37,290 bases of DNA from Candidatus Accumulibacter sp. 66-26. GTDB taxonomy: Bacteria > Pseudomonadota > Gammaproteobacteria > Burkholderiales > Rhodocyclaceae. Of this stretch, positions 25,429 through 34,698 are shown one piece after another. The translations under genes and the position numbers were made by a program. The notes beneath the pieces were generated by a model, which worked only from the letters and a program-made list of their open reading frames with translations, had not been told where the DNA came from and did no database searches. Each line of letters starts with the position of its first letter. Position 1 is the first letter of the stretch. The stretch is taken from assembly GCA_001897745.1 (NCBI GenBank), contig MKUH01000010.1, forward strand, positions 1 to 37,290, written 5' to 3'.

Positions 25429-27333
25429 TCAGGCGATATTGATGCTATTGACTCCGGCAGTCGTTAGCAGTTGATAAAGGGTTGCAATCTTTGTTCGCGT
25501 ACCGCGCTGCGCGCAGTACGTGAAAACAACTCGTTGTTTTGCGCGCGTGAATGCTACAAAGAACCCAGCAGTGGCCTCGATCTGGTCGTTGGAGAAACTC
25601 CACCATGCACCATCGTCCAACCCGATGAATATCACACTGTGGTATTCGAGACCCTTGCTCTTATGAATCGTCATCAGAGGAATGGCCTGAATGCCTTCAT
25701 AGCCATCAAGGGCTGATGGCCACTCAATGTCATCGGCCGACGACGCCAGCAAATGCTCCGCTGCTGAATCGAGCACCTTTTCGAGCCAATCGCCTTGTCC
25801 GTAAGCTGGATGAACAGCGATCAGCCTCTCACGACCAATAAACCTTAGGATATCGTCCACAATCAAGCGTGACACAGCCTTTGATCTTGGAGGATTCGGA
25901 TGGGAGGCGCTAAGTTCAAGTACGTACGCATCCAATTCTTTGGCAAGCTTGGCCTGCGCGACCTCATCATCAGGAGCGACACCCCGTAGGGTGATGAGTG
26001 CCTCCAGGCACCTTGTCCAATGCCGCCCCGCCCGAGGGGCCATGGCGAGACGCAGAACTGCCACAATCAGTTCGGAGACGTCTTCAACAAGCAAGTCCTG
26101 GAGCATGATCGATCCGATCATTCCAGCTTCGTTGCGCAGAGGAATTCCCGCAGTCAGAAACGCTGGCTCTAGAACTTCGGCATAGTCGTTCGCCTTCTGT
26201 CGCACTAGCAAGACAAAATCGCGCGGGCCAAGTGTGTGGGTCTTCATCTCGCTTGCGACGAAATCGGCCAAGCGCCTCGCCTCAATCTCTGGCGTCGAAA
26301 AATCCAAAATAACACAACTATCTCCAGCGATCGTACCTGCAGTCTTCGACACCGGCGCCACGGCTCTGGCGTCCAAAGCCTGCGCCAAGACGTGCTGGAT
26401 ACGCACAAGCTCCGGTGACGAGCGATAGTTGTTGTAGAGCGGCGTTCGTATCGCACCGAAGTCTCCATCAAAGGCAGTGAACGGATCGTCCATCGCCATT
26501 GCCCAGCGCATGATCTGCTGCTTGTTGTCCCCAACAGCGGTAATCACAGTGTCTGTGCCGAGGAAAACGGTGCGGACCAAGTCGTACTGGATCTGTGTCG
26601 TATCCTGAAACTCGTCCATGAACAGGTGCGAGTATGTCAGTCGGAGCGCATGAGTCGCCATCGGATTGACCCGCAACAGTAGTTCGGCAAGTCGCCCGAT
26701 CATGGGAAATGACAAGACACTTTTCTTGCCTTCGTGGAGCGACATTTGCCAGAAGCGATTGGCAGCCCACTGGGCAGGTGTCGGAAGCGGCCAACCGTCT
26801 ACCGGGAGTGGTGATCCAACTAGGTGCCGACGCTCGAAAGCCTTCACAGATATGGCCTGGATGTCAGCATGGGTGCCGATCGATGCTGGAGGTGCCCCGG
26901 CCTGTCGAGACAGGAACTCACGGTAATCTCGATCGCCGGGGAACATGATGTCGTAGTCGGGCCGTGGCCGCCAGCGCTCAGGCAATGCTTGACCAAAGCG
27001 GTCGATCAACCCTTTTGCAAAGGCGTCGAACGTCATTGAGTCAAAGCGCTCGGCATGATTGCGATGGCAGCGCTGTCGAACTCGCGCAGCGAGGTTTGTC
27101 GCTGCGTCACGCTTGAAACTGATCGCGAGGATACGCCTTGGTGCAGGTGCGAACCCTGTTTGAAGTAGATAGGCGGCGCGTTGCGCGAGCAATTCTGTCT
27201 TGCCTGCGCCGGGGCCGGCGATGACGGATCGATTGTCAGCCGAGCGGACAACCTTTAACGCATTCGTTTCAAGCGCATTCACGCCTACTGGCCCCCAATC
27301 CTCGGGGCGGACCCGTCGCGACAGCACCGCCAT
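25429..27333 (-). CDS. gajB: Gabija GajB, UvrD/PcrA-like helicase
   Basis: This 634-residue superfamily 1 helicase has Walker A GPGAGKTELL (40-49), motif II DEFQDTTQ (240-247), motif III VGDNKQQIMRWA, motif V TIHKSKGLEYHSVIF and motif VI AFTRAKQRVVF. It starts two bases after the OLD-family nuclease gene, the defining arrangement of Gabija, in which GajB senses DNA ends or free nucleotides and GajA cuts DNA. A class 2 OLD-helicase pair with a housekeeping role is the alternative, but the defence context makes Gabija much more likely. Confidence 0.92.
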   Translation of the reverse strand: MAVLSRRVRPEDWGPVGVNALETNALKVVRSADNRSVIAGPGAGKTELLAQRAAYLLQTGFAPAPRRILAISFKRDAATNLAARVRQRCHRNHAERFDSMTFDAFAKGLIDRFGQALPERWRPRPDYDIMFPGDRDYREFLSRQAGAPPASIGTHADIQAISVKAFERRHLVGSPLPVDGWPLPTPAQWAANRFWQMSLHEGKKSVLSFPMIGRLAELLLRVNPMATHALRLTYSHLFMDEFQDTTQIQYDLVRTVFLGTDTVITAVGDNKQQIMRWAMAMDDPFTAFDGDFGAIRTPLYNNYRSSPELVRIQHVLAQALDARAVAPVSKTAGTIAGDSCVILDFSTPEIEARRLADFVASEMKTHTLGPRDFVLLVRQKANDYAEVLEPAFLTAGIPLRNEAGMIGSIMLQDLLVEDVSELIVAVLRLAMAPRAGRHWTRCLEALITLRGVAPDDEVAQAKLAKELDAYVLELSASHPNPPRSKAVSRLIVDDILRFIGRERLIAVHPAYGQGDWLEKVLDSAAEHLLASSADDIEWPSALDGYEGIQAIPLMTIHKSKGLEYHSVIFIGLDDGAWWSFSNDQIEATAGFFVAFTRAKQRVVFTYCAQRGTRTKIATLYQLLTTAGVNSINIA

Positions 27334-27335
27334 GT

Positions 27336-29318
27336 CTAGTCCCTACGCAAGGACTTGGCGATGTGGTTGAGAACCTCTGCCAGCACGGCTGGCATACCCT
27401 CCTTCAAGTCCTTTTTCTGGATGTGGGTCAAGGCCGCGAGATGCGTCGCCGGCTTGCTATTGGTGAGGAAGTGATAGCGGTAGGCAGGCAGAAGCGCCGA
27501 ATAATCTTTGAACGGGCCGGTATAGAGCGTGAGCCCGGGTCCCGCAGTCCCAAGCACAACTTCTGCTGCCTTGTCTTCGGGCATCTTTGGACCGCCGCCC
27601 TTGGGGATGATCCCTTTGTACGCATCGGGGAAAGCCTCCAGCATGGCCAGATCAAGATCGAGCGGTGCCGAGAAAAAAACGCCATGCGGTTTGAGGCAAT
27701 CAATCCATCCTTTCAGGATATTCCGGTCCTCCGGGTCTTGCCAAGTGTGCATTGCTGCAAAATTCTCGTCGGACAGTACACCTCCATCGATTTTCAAGAG
27801 TTCGGCTTTTGGCACGCCAAATTCAATGAGCTTCTCGATCGCCGTCTTCACCCGGCCAAAGCCGCCGCCTTCACGACCCAAATCGAGATCGAGAAGGGTC
27901 GCGTGTGGAATGCCGAGATGTTTCAGCAAACGCCAGAAATGCTGTGTATGCCTTCCGCCCAAGGGGACGATTGCGACAAAGGCCGGATCAATCAGGAGAT
28001 CGAGCGCCTCCGCCAGAACAGGAAGGACGATCCGCTCGGAGTCGCCTTCAACCAGCAGGACGAAACGGGCGAAGTAGAGTTCGGGATAAGCAAGCATGGC
28101 ACCACGAACGAACTTGGCGGTCTGGTCGATGCCTGTCGGCATCTTGATCTTCTTGACCGTAGAGATTCGTGTTGTCGGATCGCACCGGCAGTAGCGGACT
28201 TCGCTCGGATTGACGCGGCTCAGCACCGCCGGTGAATGGCTGGTGATGATGGCTTGAGCCCCCCCCGCATCGGTCAGCGAGCGAACCTGGCGGATGATGC
28301 GGGCGAGGAAATAAGGCGAGAGATGGTTTTCCGGCTCTTCCAGAGCGAACAGTGTTAGCGCGGGGATACGTAAGGTGTCGTCACGAAATCCTTCAACTGT
28401 ACCGTCCACCACCTCGCGCTCCAGGTCGAAAACGGCCGCAGCCAAAGCGAAATAAAATAACGATTGCTGTCCATCGCTAAGAGCGTCGAGGCCGCGCTCC
28501 TGACCATCTGGTCCCTGCTCAAAAATGACTTCAATCTTATTGACGACCTCCTCGAACCTACGACTGACCAGGCTGAGCCTGGGTTTCGTATCGACCACGT
28601 CGTCATGGAGGCCCGACCAGCGCGCTTGCAAGGCTTCGCCTATCGCGGCAATTGCCGATTCACCCTCGAATGCGGTGGCAAGGCTTTCGGTGGCCTCTTG
28701 AACGGCCTCTTCTGTCTCGGATGACCATTCGATAGCACGGAGCAGGCGGGCGGCGAGTGCGCCGGTCGTTGCTCGAACCTGAGCTGCCGCATCGCGGCTG
28801 GCAGGTGTGTAGTAGAGTTGGATCAAGCCACGATCCGCTGCGGAAACTGGGTGGCACACATCATCCGCCGGATCGGCGTCAAGCGTGTCAACCCAGAAAA
28901 GCTCCTGTGAAACTTCGCCCTCGATCGTTCCGTCATCTTCCCACTGAGCTTCGAGGCGCAGACGGCAAACTGGCGCTCCCCCTTCTCGTTCGATCAGCAT
29001 ATGTCGGAACGTGGGAGCGATCGTCTCCGGTGTCGCTGTGCCATCGGCTAGTTCGGGCAAACCGATAAGCACATCGATGAACATATCCTTGGGTTCGCGG
29101 CCCTCAGGAGCATCCTCCGCACCCAAGTGAAAATCCGAACGCTGTACAGTACGCTGCGCGCGCGAGACGCCGAACATTTTTGATAATGCGTGCAGTAGTG
29201 CTGTTTTGCCCGCTGCATTTGGACCAACGACGGCCGTAATTTCCGATGCAATTGGTACTGTTATCGGGTCAGGGCCAAAACAACGGAAACCCGACAACTC
29301 TATAGATTCGATACGCAC
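27336..29318 (-). CDS. gajA: Gabija GajA, OLD-family ATPase-TOPRIM nuclease
   Basis: This protein has 660 residues. An ABC-type ATPase domain shows Walker A GPNAAGKT (32-39), signature LSDGQQSL (280-287), Walker B FALEEPENHL and the switch TSHSP. A TOPRIM nuclease domain follows with LLVEGDSERIVLP (E424) and LLDLDLG (D477, D479). In Gabija this protein forms a tetrameric nuclease held back by nucleotides and released when phage uses them up. It is longer than commonly described GajA proteins, with the extra length after the TOPRIM core (AELLKIDGGVLSDENFAAMH onward). Confidence 0.93.
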   Translation of the reverse strand: MRIESIELSGFRCFGPDPITVPIASEITAVVGPNAAGKTALLHALSKMFGVSRAQRTVQRSDFHLGAEDAPEGREPKDMFIDVLIGLPELADGTATPETIAPTFRHMLIEREGGAPVCRLRLEAQWEDDGTIEGEVSQELFWVDTLDADPADDVCHPVSAADRGLIQLYYTPASRDAAAQVRATTGALAARLLRAIEWSSETEEAVQEATESLATAFEGESAIAAIGEALQARWSGLHDDVVDTKPRLSLVSRRFEEVVNKIEVIFEQGPDGQERGLDALSDGQQSLFYFALAAAVFDLEREVVDGTVEGFRDDTLRIPALTLFALEEPENHLSPYFLARIIRQVRSLTDAGGAQAIITSHSPAVLSRVNPSEVRYCRCDPTTRISTVKKIKMPTGIDQTAKFVRGAMLAYPELYFARFVLLVEGDSERIVLPVLAEALDLLIDPAFVAIVPLGGRHTQHFWRLLKHLGIPHATLLDLDLGREGGGFGRVKTAIEKLIEFGVPKAELLKIDGGVLSDENFAAMHTWQDPEDRNILKGWIDCLKPHGVFFSAPLDLDLAMLEAFPDAYKGIIPKGGGPKMPEDKAAEVVLGTAGPGLTLYTGPFKDYSALLPAYRYHFLTNSKPATHLAALTHIQKKDLKEGMPAVLAEVLNHIAKSLRRD

Positions 29319-29513
29319 TAGCTAACTCCCCCGCGTGCGAAAACGCATTTATTCGATATGATTATTTTATATCGCAACCTATCGCTTACGGTGAGAACTT
29401 GTTCGATAAGCCAAAATCCTTCGACGTCTTCCCGCCACGCCAAGTTCGCCCATGACAGTTCTGGAGACTAGCTCTAAACAGAGCTACACACTAAATCTAG
29501 GCCCAACCTTATC
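29319..29513. promoter_or_regulatory. Gabija upstream region with small palindromes
   Basis: No gene is present. An inverted repeat CGATAT/ATATCG with a 9-base spacer lies at 29354-29374, about 40 bases upstream of the gajA start, in an AT-rich patch where a promoter would be expected. A second small hairpin, TAGCTCT/AGAGCTA, lies at 29469-29486, just downstream of the orphan gene. Confidence 0.35.
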
Positions 29514-30578
29514 CTATATCGGCGGCTGCATATCAACGCCGTGTACAACTTTCGATGAGGAAAAAACCTCATTTCTTGCGAACTGAACACAACACCTGTT
29601 GTAGGCTGCAAGCATTTCCAGAGAGTTGTGCGTTACCTTTACCACCAACTGCGATGCAAGATGTTCTCGAACACTTGCACGACTCGAATTGCTGAAATTG
29701 GCGCGTTCGCAAAATAAATTGATTTTTTGGTCATCCAGTTTCGTGTGGTTCACCGCGACAAGGTGCTTTTTCGACAAGTTTATTAAAGCCGTTATACCTT
29801 TTGGATCCTCCAGTGTCACTATGCCTGTATCCGGCAGCAAAACAGAGTTGTCTTCAAAGCAATATATAAAAATACTATTTCCATAATCTCCCGCCCTGAA
29901 AAATTCCTCCACGAAGCCTTCAAGCAAAGGCCTCTCGTTTTCCTCGGAATATAAGAACATCAGTAACAAGCGAATCCATCGCTTATACTGATCTGGGGAT
30001 ATTTGGAAGATTTGGCATACGTACCTCATCTCGCCTTCGTTTTTCTGCTCCAATGCCATGTAGAGCCTCAAAGCCGCGACAGAGTCGACTGAATGATCTA
30101 AGAATGGCCCAAAAATACTCAGCACATCTTTGACGACATAGGGATTTCTGAGCCAGTTCATCATTTTGTAGGTATAGATGAATTTCAGGCTGTCAATCAA
30201 GGCGGCGATATTCACCTCAGGAGCACTATCTAGGTAAAAGGTCGGCAGGCCGCCCACCGAATCCGAAGCAATCCTTAGTGCCTCCATTATTGAATTCGCA
30301 TGGGACGTAAGTCCGTTTTCATAACGTTGAAAGAATGACTCCAAATTCACTGCCACCTGGTTACTCAATCGAGCCAATGTGAATAGGTGCTGAAATGACA
30401 TATTCCTATGAATAGCAACACGCTCACCTGGATAAATCGATGGTACTGATTTGTCTGCCACCTTAAAACTAAATATCTCTGCATTCCTTGAGCTTGGATC
30501 AGGCGAGCAGGAATTTAAGCGCTGCTCGGCTTGCGAAATGAAATGTTGATTTTTTGTATTATCCGAGAATTCGCGCAT
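29514..30578 (-). CDS. Orphan AT-rich gene, unknown, candidate defence protein
   Basis: This soluble protein of 354 residues starts MREFSDNTKNQHFISQAEQR. The N-terminal NQHFISQAEQRLN recalls the KxQHxxPxxxLRxF opening of DUF4238-type proteins, which are nuclease-like and often found in defence islands, but the rest gives no motif I can name. The middle is helical (ALIDSLKFIYTYKMMNWLRNP) and the C-terminal half contains DDQKINLFCERANF. Base composition is visibly richer in A and T than both neighbours, so it came from a different source. It stands alone between Gabija and the methylase locus. Start-site support is weak. Confidence 0.7.
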   Translation of the reverse strand: MREFSDNTKNQHFISQAEQRLNSCSPDPSSRNAEIFSFKVADKSVPSIYPGERVAIHRNMSFQHLFTLARLSNQVAVNLESFFQRYENGLTSHANSIMEALRIASDSVGGLPTFYLDSAPEVNIAALIDSLKFIYTYKMMNWLRNPYVVKDVLSIFGPFLDHSVDSVAALRLYMALEQKNEGEMRYVCQIFQISPDQYKRWIRLLLMFLYSEENERPLLEGFVEEFFRAGDYGNSIFIYCFEDNSVLLPDTGIVTLEDPKGITALINLSKKHLVAVNHTKLDDQKINLFCERANFSNSSRASVREHLASQLVVKVTHNSLEMLAAYNRCCVQFARNEVFSSSKVVHGVDMQPPI

Positions 30579-30793
30579 GATTATTATTTTCTTTTTACTT
30601 TTCTAATATTTCGTACGTATCCATGTACCCCCATTATGCGCACGTCGATTTGGCCGGTTTTTTGTATCACCTGTGCCAACGGCTGACACACTCAGAGCTT
30701 GGCGGCTTGGACCCATCGTGCCTCCATGTTTGCCATAACTAGCACGAGCAAAAACCTTCGGGGAATTCGCCTTAGGCCATCTTGGCCGACTCC
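30579..30793. other. Short non-coding gap
   Basis: I see no gene. The AT-rich part next to 30578 should contain the promoter of the orphan gene. The rest holds nothing I can identify. Confidence 0.4.
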
Positions 30794-31501
30794 CTATGCC
30801 CCATGGAACAGGAACATGTGCCCCAGAACAATATTGGGGACATCATCGAGTAGGACCCTGGAGTGTTCGGTATCGAAACTGATTAGTTCCTGGTGTATTT
30901 GGGAGGGCTCCTGGATATAGCGTCCGCCAAGGCCCTTCTTCATGTGCAGTTCAGAGGTGACGTGATCCGAGACGATGGCTCGCTTAAGTCCGGGGAGGAT
31001 GTCGTCCTGCAGCGAACGCTTTTCGATCATGCCGACCATGAATGCCAGGTGGTGCCGGTTGGCATACTTGCCGGTGACGAAGCGCTGCATGCCGTTCTCG
31101 TTGTAATACTCCTGGCGGTTGTCCCGGGGCTTCAACTTGAGGCGTTTAAACTCAAAGATCAGTTCAATCCGTTTTTCACCTATGACAGTAAAGTAGATAA
31201 TGTCATTTCGGCCCCGGTTTACTAGCTTACCAAGGACCTTATCCGTTTTCCCTGTTGGGTTTTCGTAGTTGAATTGACCCAAAAGCTTGGCCGACTCACT
31301 GGTGTCACGTAGAGACTGACCAAAATAACTGGTCAAATCGTGTTCATAGTTCGACGCCTGAAAGCCTGGCATGTCAGCACGTACCAGCTCATACCAGTGT
31401 GAGTGCATGAATTTCAGAACATGTGCTACTTCATTTTTGTCGGGCCAGACTGCTTTCCATTCTGAAGTCAGTTTCTTGAGCTTGCGCATTCCTGGCCCCA
31501 T
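30794..31501 (-). CDS. PD-(D/E)XK nuclease-like protein, probable restriction partner
   Basis: This protein has about 235 residues. The segment GRNDIIYF followed by IELIFEFKRLKLK gives D, E and K in the spacing of a PD-(D/E)XK nuclease core. The C-terminal part has EYYNENGMQRFVTGKYANRHH, a likely second half of the domain. It follows the methylase gene with a 4-base gap if ATG 31501 is used; ATG 31489 is also possible, and the frame runs back to 31552 inside the methylase gene. The pairing suggests it cuts unmodified DNA whose sites are protected by the methylase. No named family recognised. Confidence 0.7.
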   Translation of the reverse strand: MGPGMRKLKKLTSEWKAVWPDKNEVAHVLKFMHSHWYELVRADMPGFQASNYEHDLTSYFGQSLRDTSESAKLLGQFNYENPTGKTDKVLGKLVNRGRNDIIYFTVIGEKRIELIFEFKRLKLKPRDNRQEYYNENGMQRFVTGKYANRHHLAFMVGMIEKRSLQDDILPGLKRAIVSDHVTSELHMKKGLGGRYIQEPSQIHQELISFDTEHSRVLLDDVPNIVLGHMFLFHGA

Positions 31502-31505
31502 TCCC

Positions 31506-34500
31506 TTAACTGCCGCTGGCTTCTCGGACGGAGAGAACGATCCGGCGGGCATCCCGAATGCACTGTGGGGCCAGCCAGAGGCGGCGGATCAAGGGTTTGA
31601 TCAGATAGATGTAGGGACCGTCATGGATGACGTAATCCGTCGCGTAGCTCAGGCCATTGGTGTGGGTTAAGGGCAGAATTCCTGCTTCCTTCAGGGAGCG
31701 GAACAGTTGGTCGAGCACTACCGGCCCAGCAGACGGCGTTGCCGCTTGGGCTCCTTCATGGACCATGGAGAGGCGGACAATACCGATGCCGCCGGGAGTG
31801 CCGAGATTCTGGTGGAAGCTTTCGACTACAAACTTCCCTTGTCCGCCCAAGGATTCCCGCCAGGAGGCCAGCTCGTCGGTCAGCAACGCCTGATAGCGCT
31901 GCAGTTCAGCTTCTGCCGGCAACTCGTATTGCCGGGTCCGGATTGCCGCTTCGGTCTGGGGCTGCATGCTGGGAATCAGCACGTCGCAAGTGTCCTGGAC
32001 CGCCTGTTCCTCGCTCTTGCTCAGGCCAAAGTAGGCCGATACGGCATGCTCGAATTCCTGTTGGTACCGGGCATAGAGCGCCTTGGCCTCGAAGAGGTCG
32101 GCCTGTTCCAGACGGCGCATCTTTGCGGCGACGGAGGCCACGATGCGCCGAGCTGCCTTCGGGTCGGCATGATTTTCCGGCGGATAGAACGGCAGTTCCT
32201 TGATTTCCACCATCTTGACGTGGGGGCGCTCCACGACAGAGGAATAGGCTGTGTAGAACAGGAGGTAACTGGCCAGGCGGGAGCGCAGGAACACGGTGAG
32301 GAAGCGCAGGAGATCGGCGTCCCGCTCTTCACCCACGATGGCGGTGACAGTCTGGGTGAAACAGAAGGGGATGGCAGCAAACGCCGCCCGAATCTGCAGG
32401 GTGTTGGAATCCGCACCATCCGGGAACAGTACCCGGGGGCCATCAAACGCTTTGCTATCCCTGGAGCCGTAATCGGAGACCGTCGTGTATTTGGTGGGGA
32501 AGCTGTCCAGCAGCTGATCCTCAATGACCGGCAAGTCTTTCGGGAAACGGCTTTTGCCACGCTCGGTACTGAGGAACCGGAGATGTTGCAGTGGCGCTGG
32601 GGAGACGGGGGGCTTTGACCTGTCGGTGACATGAAAGCCCTTGCACATGACCAGGCGCGGCGTCTTTCCGTCGAGCATATGCTTCAGACGGCCCTTCCGG
32701 CGCAGCCGGTTAATCAGACCCTGGTCCTCATTGGATCCCCACAGGTAGGTGCGGAGCACTTCGTTGCTGGCAGCCGCATCCGTGGCGTAGATGGTATGGC
32801 GGTCGGAGCCGTGGATCGTCAGGCGACCGAAGGCCAAGCTGACATCGGCCTTGGGCACCAGATACTGGAAGGTTTCGCGGGGATCGATGGATCCGCTCTC
32901 TTCCTGACCTTTGCGGACGCCCGTCACCACCATGGAAGGATGGACTGCCCCGGGGAACAGGAACCAGCGCAGGTCGGCAAAGTTATAGACCTTCTCTGCC
33001 CTGACCAGCCGCACCCAGTCGTCCAGCATATCGGTGCCGCCATGGGCGTAGAACAGGCCAATCGGCAGAATGAGGCAAAGCCGGGCCCCCGGCGCTGCCA
33101 ATTCGGTGGCCCGAAAGGCGTAGGCCTCGGCGATTTGGCGCTTGCCCAGATCGCGGGAGAAGTTCTCGGCCCACCAGGTCTCATAGGGCAGGTCCCGGTC
33201 CGAGACCTTGGGTTCAAACCAAGGGGGATTGGAAATCAGGATGGTGAACGCACCCGGCTTGGCCAGGGGATTGTCCGGGGAAAAGAAATCCCCCTTCTTA
33301 TCGCCGTGCACCAGGATATCGTCCAGCAGGGGTGGTAGCTTCACATTCTGATCGTCGCAGAGGCGGGCAATGTCGCTGGGGCGAAGGTCTTCCAGCAGGG
33401 CGAGATAGAGACTGAAAGCCGCCACACGGCAGGCAGCCTTGCTGATATCTCCGCCACGAATACCCCGCATCAGCAGATCCTTGCGTTCCAAGAACTCCAG
33501 GTCTCGTCCGGCTTTTCCCGAGGCAGCTCCGACCATGCGCCGGAAAGCCGTGGTCAGCAGGATACCGGAGCCGCAGGCACCGTCGAACACCACCTCGCTG
33601 GCGATATCGGCCGACCCGGCAAAGGCTTCATCGACGGCCAGGTTGGCCAGATGGCGGGGCGTATAGAACGCCCCCTTGTCCTTGTGCTCTTCTGCCAGGA
33701 AGGTCTCGTAGATGCCGGAAATAAGCTCCACGGGGATGTAGCGGAAGTCGTAGTGCCACAGGGACTCCTGGCCCACTTCCATGTCGGCGTAGTCGAGAAA
33801 CTGGCGGATCAGCTCCAGCGCCTGATCCGGGAGGGACAGCCAGCACCGGACGGCATCGACTTCGGATTCCAGCAAGTCGCCGTTGAAGTCATGCTTGAGT
33901 TGCCTGAACAGTTCACCCAGTCCGGCATGGTCCCGGGCTTTCACCAGGGCCCGTAGTTCGCCAACCCCGCGCCGTTGCCGGTAGGCGTCACTCACCATGC
34001 CCCGGTGCTCCAGATAGGAGACGAACATGCACTGCCCCAGGAGCAACTGGGCCTGGTCCAGCCCCAGCGCCTCACCGGGGGCGATTTCCAGGGACTTTAG
34101 ACGGCCGACGGCAATCGACAGGTTTTTGAGCAGATTGCGATCAACGCGCCCCTCAAGGGAGAACCAGGAGGGATGGCGCTTCTGAATATCGCCGCTGGCG
34201 ATGTCGATGGCGGAAAACGGACCTTCCGTGGAAGCCGCTTTCAGCGCCAAGGCGCCGGCCGGCTCCACATCCTTTTGGACCGGGAAAGGCAGGGCGGAAT
34301 CCGGCGTCAGGACCAGAACAATCGAAACGAGGTTCTGGTTCCAGATTTTCTGACGGATGGAGTCGATCCAGTCCCCGTTGGCGACCTGCCCCGAGGCAGC
34401 TTCAACGAAGCAGACCGTCGGGACCCGGTCGATCTCGAAGACGGCGGATGCGCCGATCTCGCCCTTGGGGTCGAGCAGCATGCCGATTTCCCGGGCATAG

Positions 34501-34592
34501 GGATGCGAAGGCGCCACCCCTTCGGAGCGCGTCACCACATCGCCCGGGGTGTAGCCAAGAGCATCCAGCCATTCGGTCGTCATCTTTCCCAT
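31506..34592 (-). CDS. N6-adenine DNA methyltransferase, restriction-modification type
   Basis: This large protein of 1028 residues has an N-terminal region of unclear fold (residues 1-150), a helical part, then an adenine methylase core with the SAM-binding VFDGACGSGILL at about 337-348 and the catalytic LISNPPWFEP at about 465. The C-terminal 450 residues carry a probable target-recognition region (FLSTERGKSRFPKDL, later VKMVEIKELPFYPP). This layout is that of Eco57I-like or type IIG enzymes, but the following gene supplies a separate nuclease-like domain. It could be a restriction-modification pair or the core of a less described defence system. Start ATG 34592 or 34583. Confidence 0.85.
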   Translation of the reverse strand: MGKMTTEWLDALGYTPGDVVTRSEGVAPSHPYAREIGMLLDPKGEIGASAVFEIDRVPTVCFVEAASGQVANGDWIDSIRQKIWNQNLVSIVLVLTPDSALPFPVQKDVEPAGALALKAASTEGPFSAIDIASGDIQKRHPSWFSLEGRVDRNLLKNLSIAVGRLKSLEIAPGEALGLDQAQLLLGQCMFVSYLEHRGMVSDAYRQRRGVGELRALVKARDHAGLGELFRQLKHDFNGDLLESEVDAVRCWLSLPDQALELIRQFLDYADMEVGQESLWHYDFRYIPVELISGIYETFLAEEHKDKGAFYTPRHLANLAVDEAFAGSADIASEVVFDGACGSGILLTTAFRRMVGAASGKAGRDLEFLERKDLLMRGIRGGDISKAACRVAAFSLYLALLEDLRPSDIARLCDDQNVKLPPLLDDILVHGDKKGDFFSPDNPLAKPGAFTILISNPPWFEPKVSDRDLPYETWWAENFSRDLGKRQIAEAYAFRATELAAPGARLCLILPIGLFYAHGGTDMLDDWVRLVRAEKVYNFADLRWFLFPGAVHPSMVVTGVRKGQEESGSIDPRETFQYLVPKADVSLAFGRLTIHGSDRHTIYATDAAASNEVLRTYLWGSNEDQGLINRLRRKGRLKHMLDGKTPRLVMCKGFHVTDRSKPPVSPAPLQHLRFLSTERGKSRFPKDLPVIEDQLLDSFPTKYTTVSDYGSRDSKAFDGPRVLFPDGADSNTLQIRAAFAAIPFCFTQTVTAIVGEERDADLLRFLTVFLRSRLASYLLFYTAYSSVVERPHVKMVEIKELPFYPPENHADPKAARRIVASVAAKMRRLEQADLFEAKALYARYQQEFEHAVSAYFGLSKSEEQAVQDTCDVLIPSMQPQTEAAIRTRQYELPAEAELQRYQALLTDELASWRESLGGQGKFVVESFHQNLGTPGGIGIVRLSMVHEGAQAATPSAGPVVLDQLFRSLKEAGILPLTHTNGLSYATDYVIHDGPYIYLIKPLIRRLWLAPQCIRDARRIVLSVREASGS

Positions 34593-34698
34593 AGCCTAAA
34601 AATACATCAATTAAATACGTGCGTCAAGTAAAACATTTGACTTACCGCTATCAATTGATCCACACTTATTACATGAGCCAATCATTTTGTTTCGTGCG
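34593..34698. promoter_or_regulatory. Divergent promoter region with inverted repeats
   Basis: This AT-rich region of about 106 bases lies between the methylase and the WYL regulator. It contains GTCAA/TTGAC with a 9-base spacer (34623-34641) and the perfect palindrome ATCAATTGAT (34650-34659); the word ATCAATT occurs again at about 34606. These are reasonable operator candidates for the WYL protein, which would then control both directions. Confidence 0.5.
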
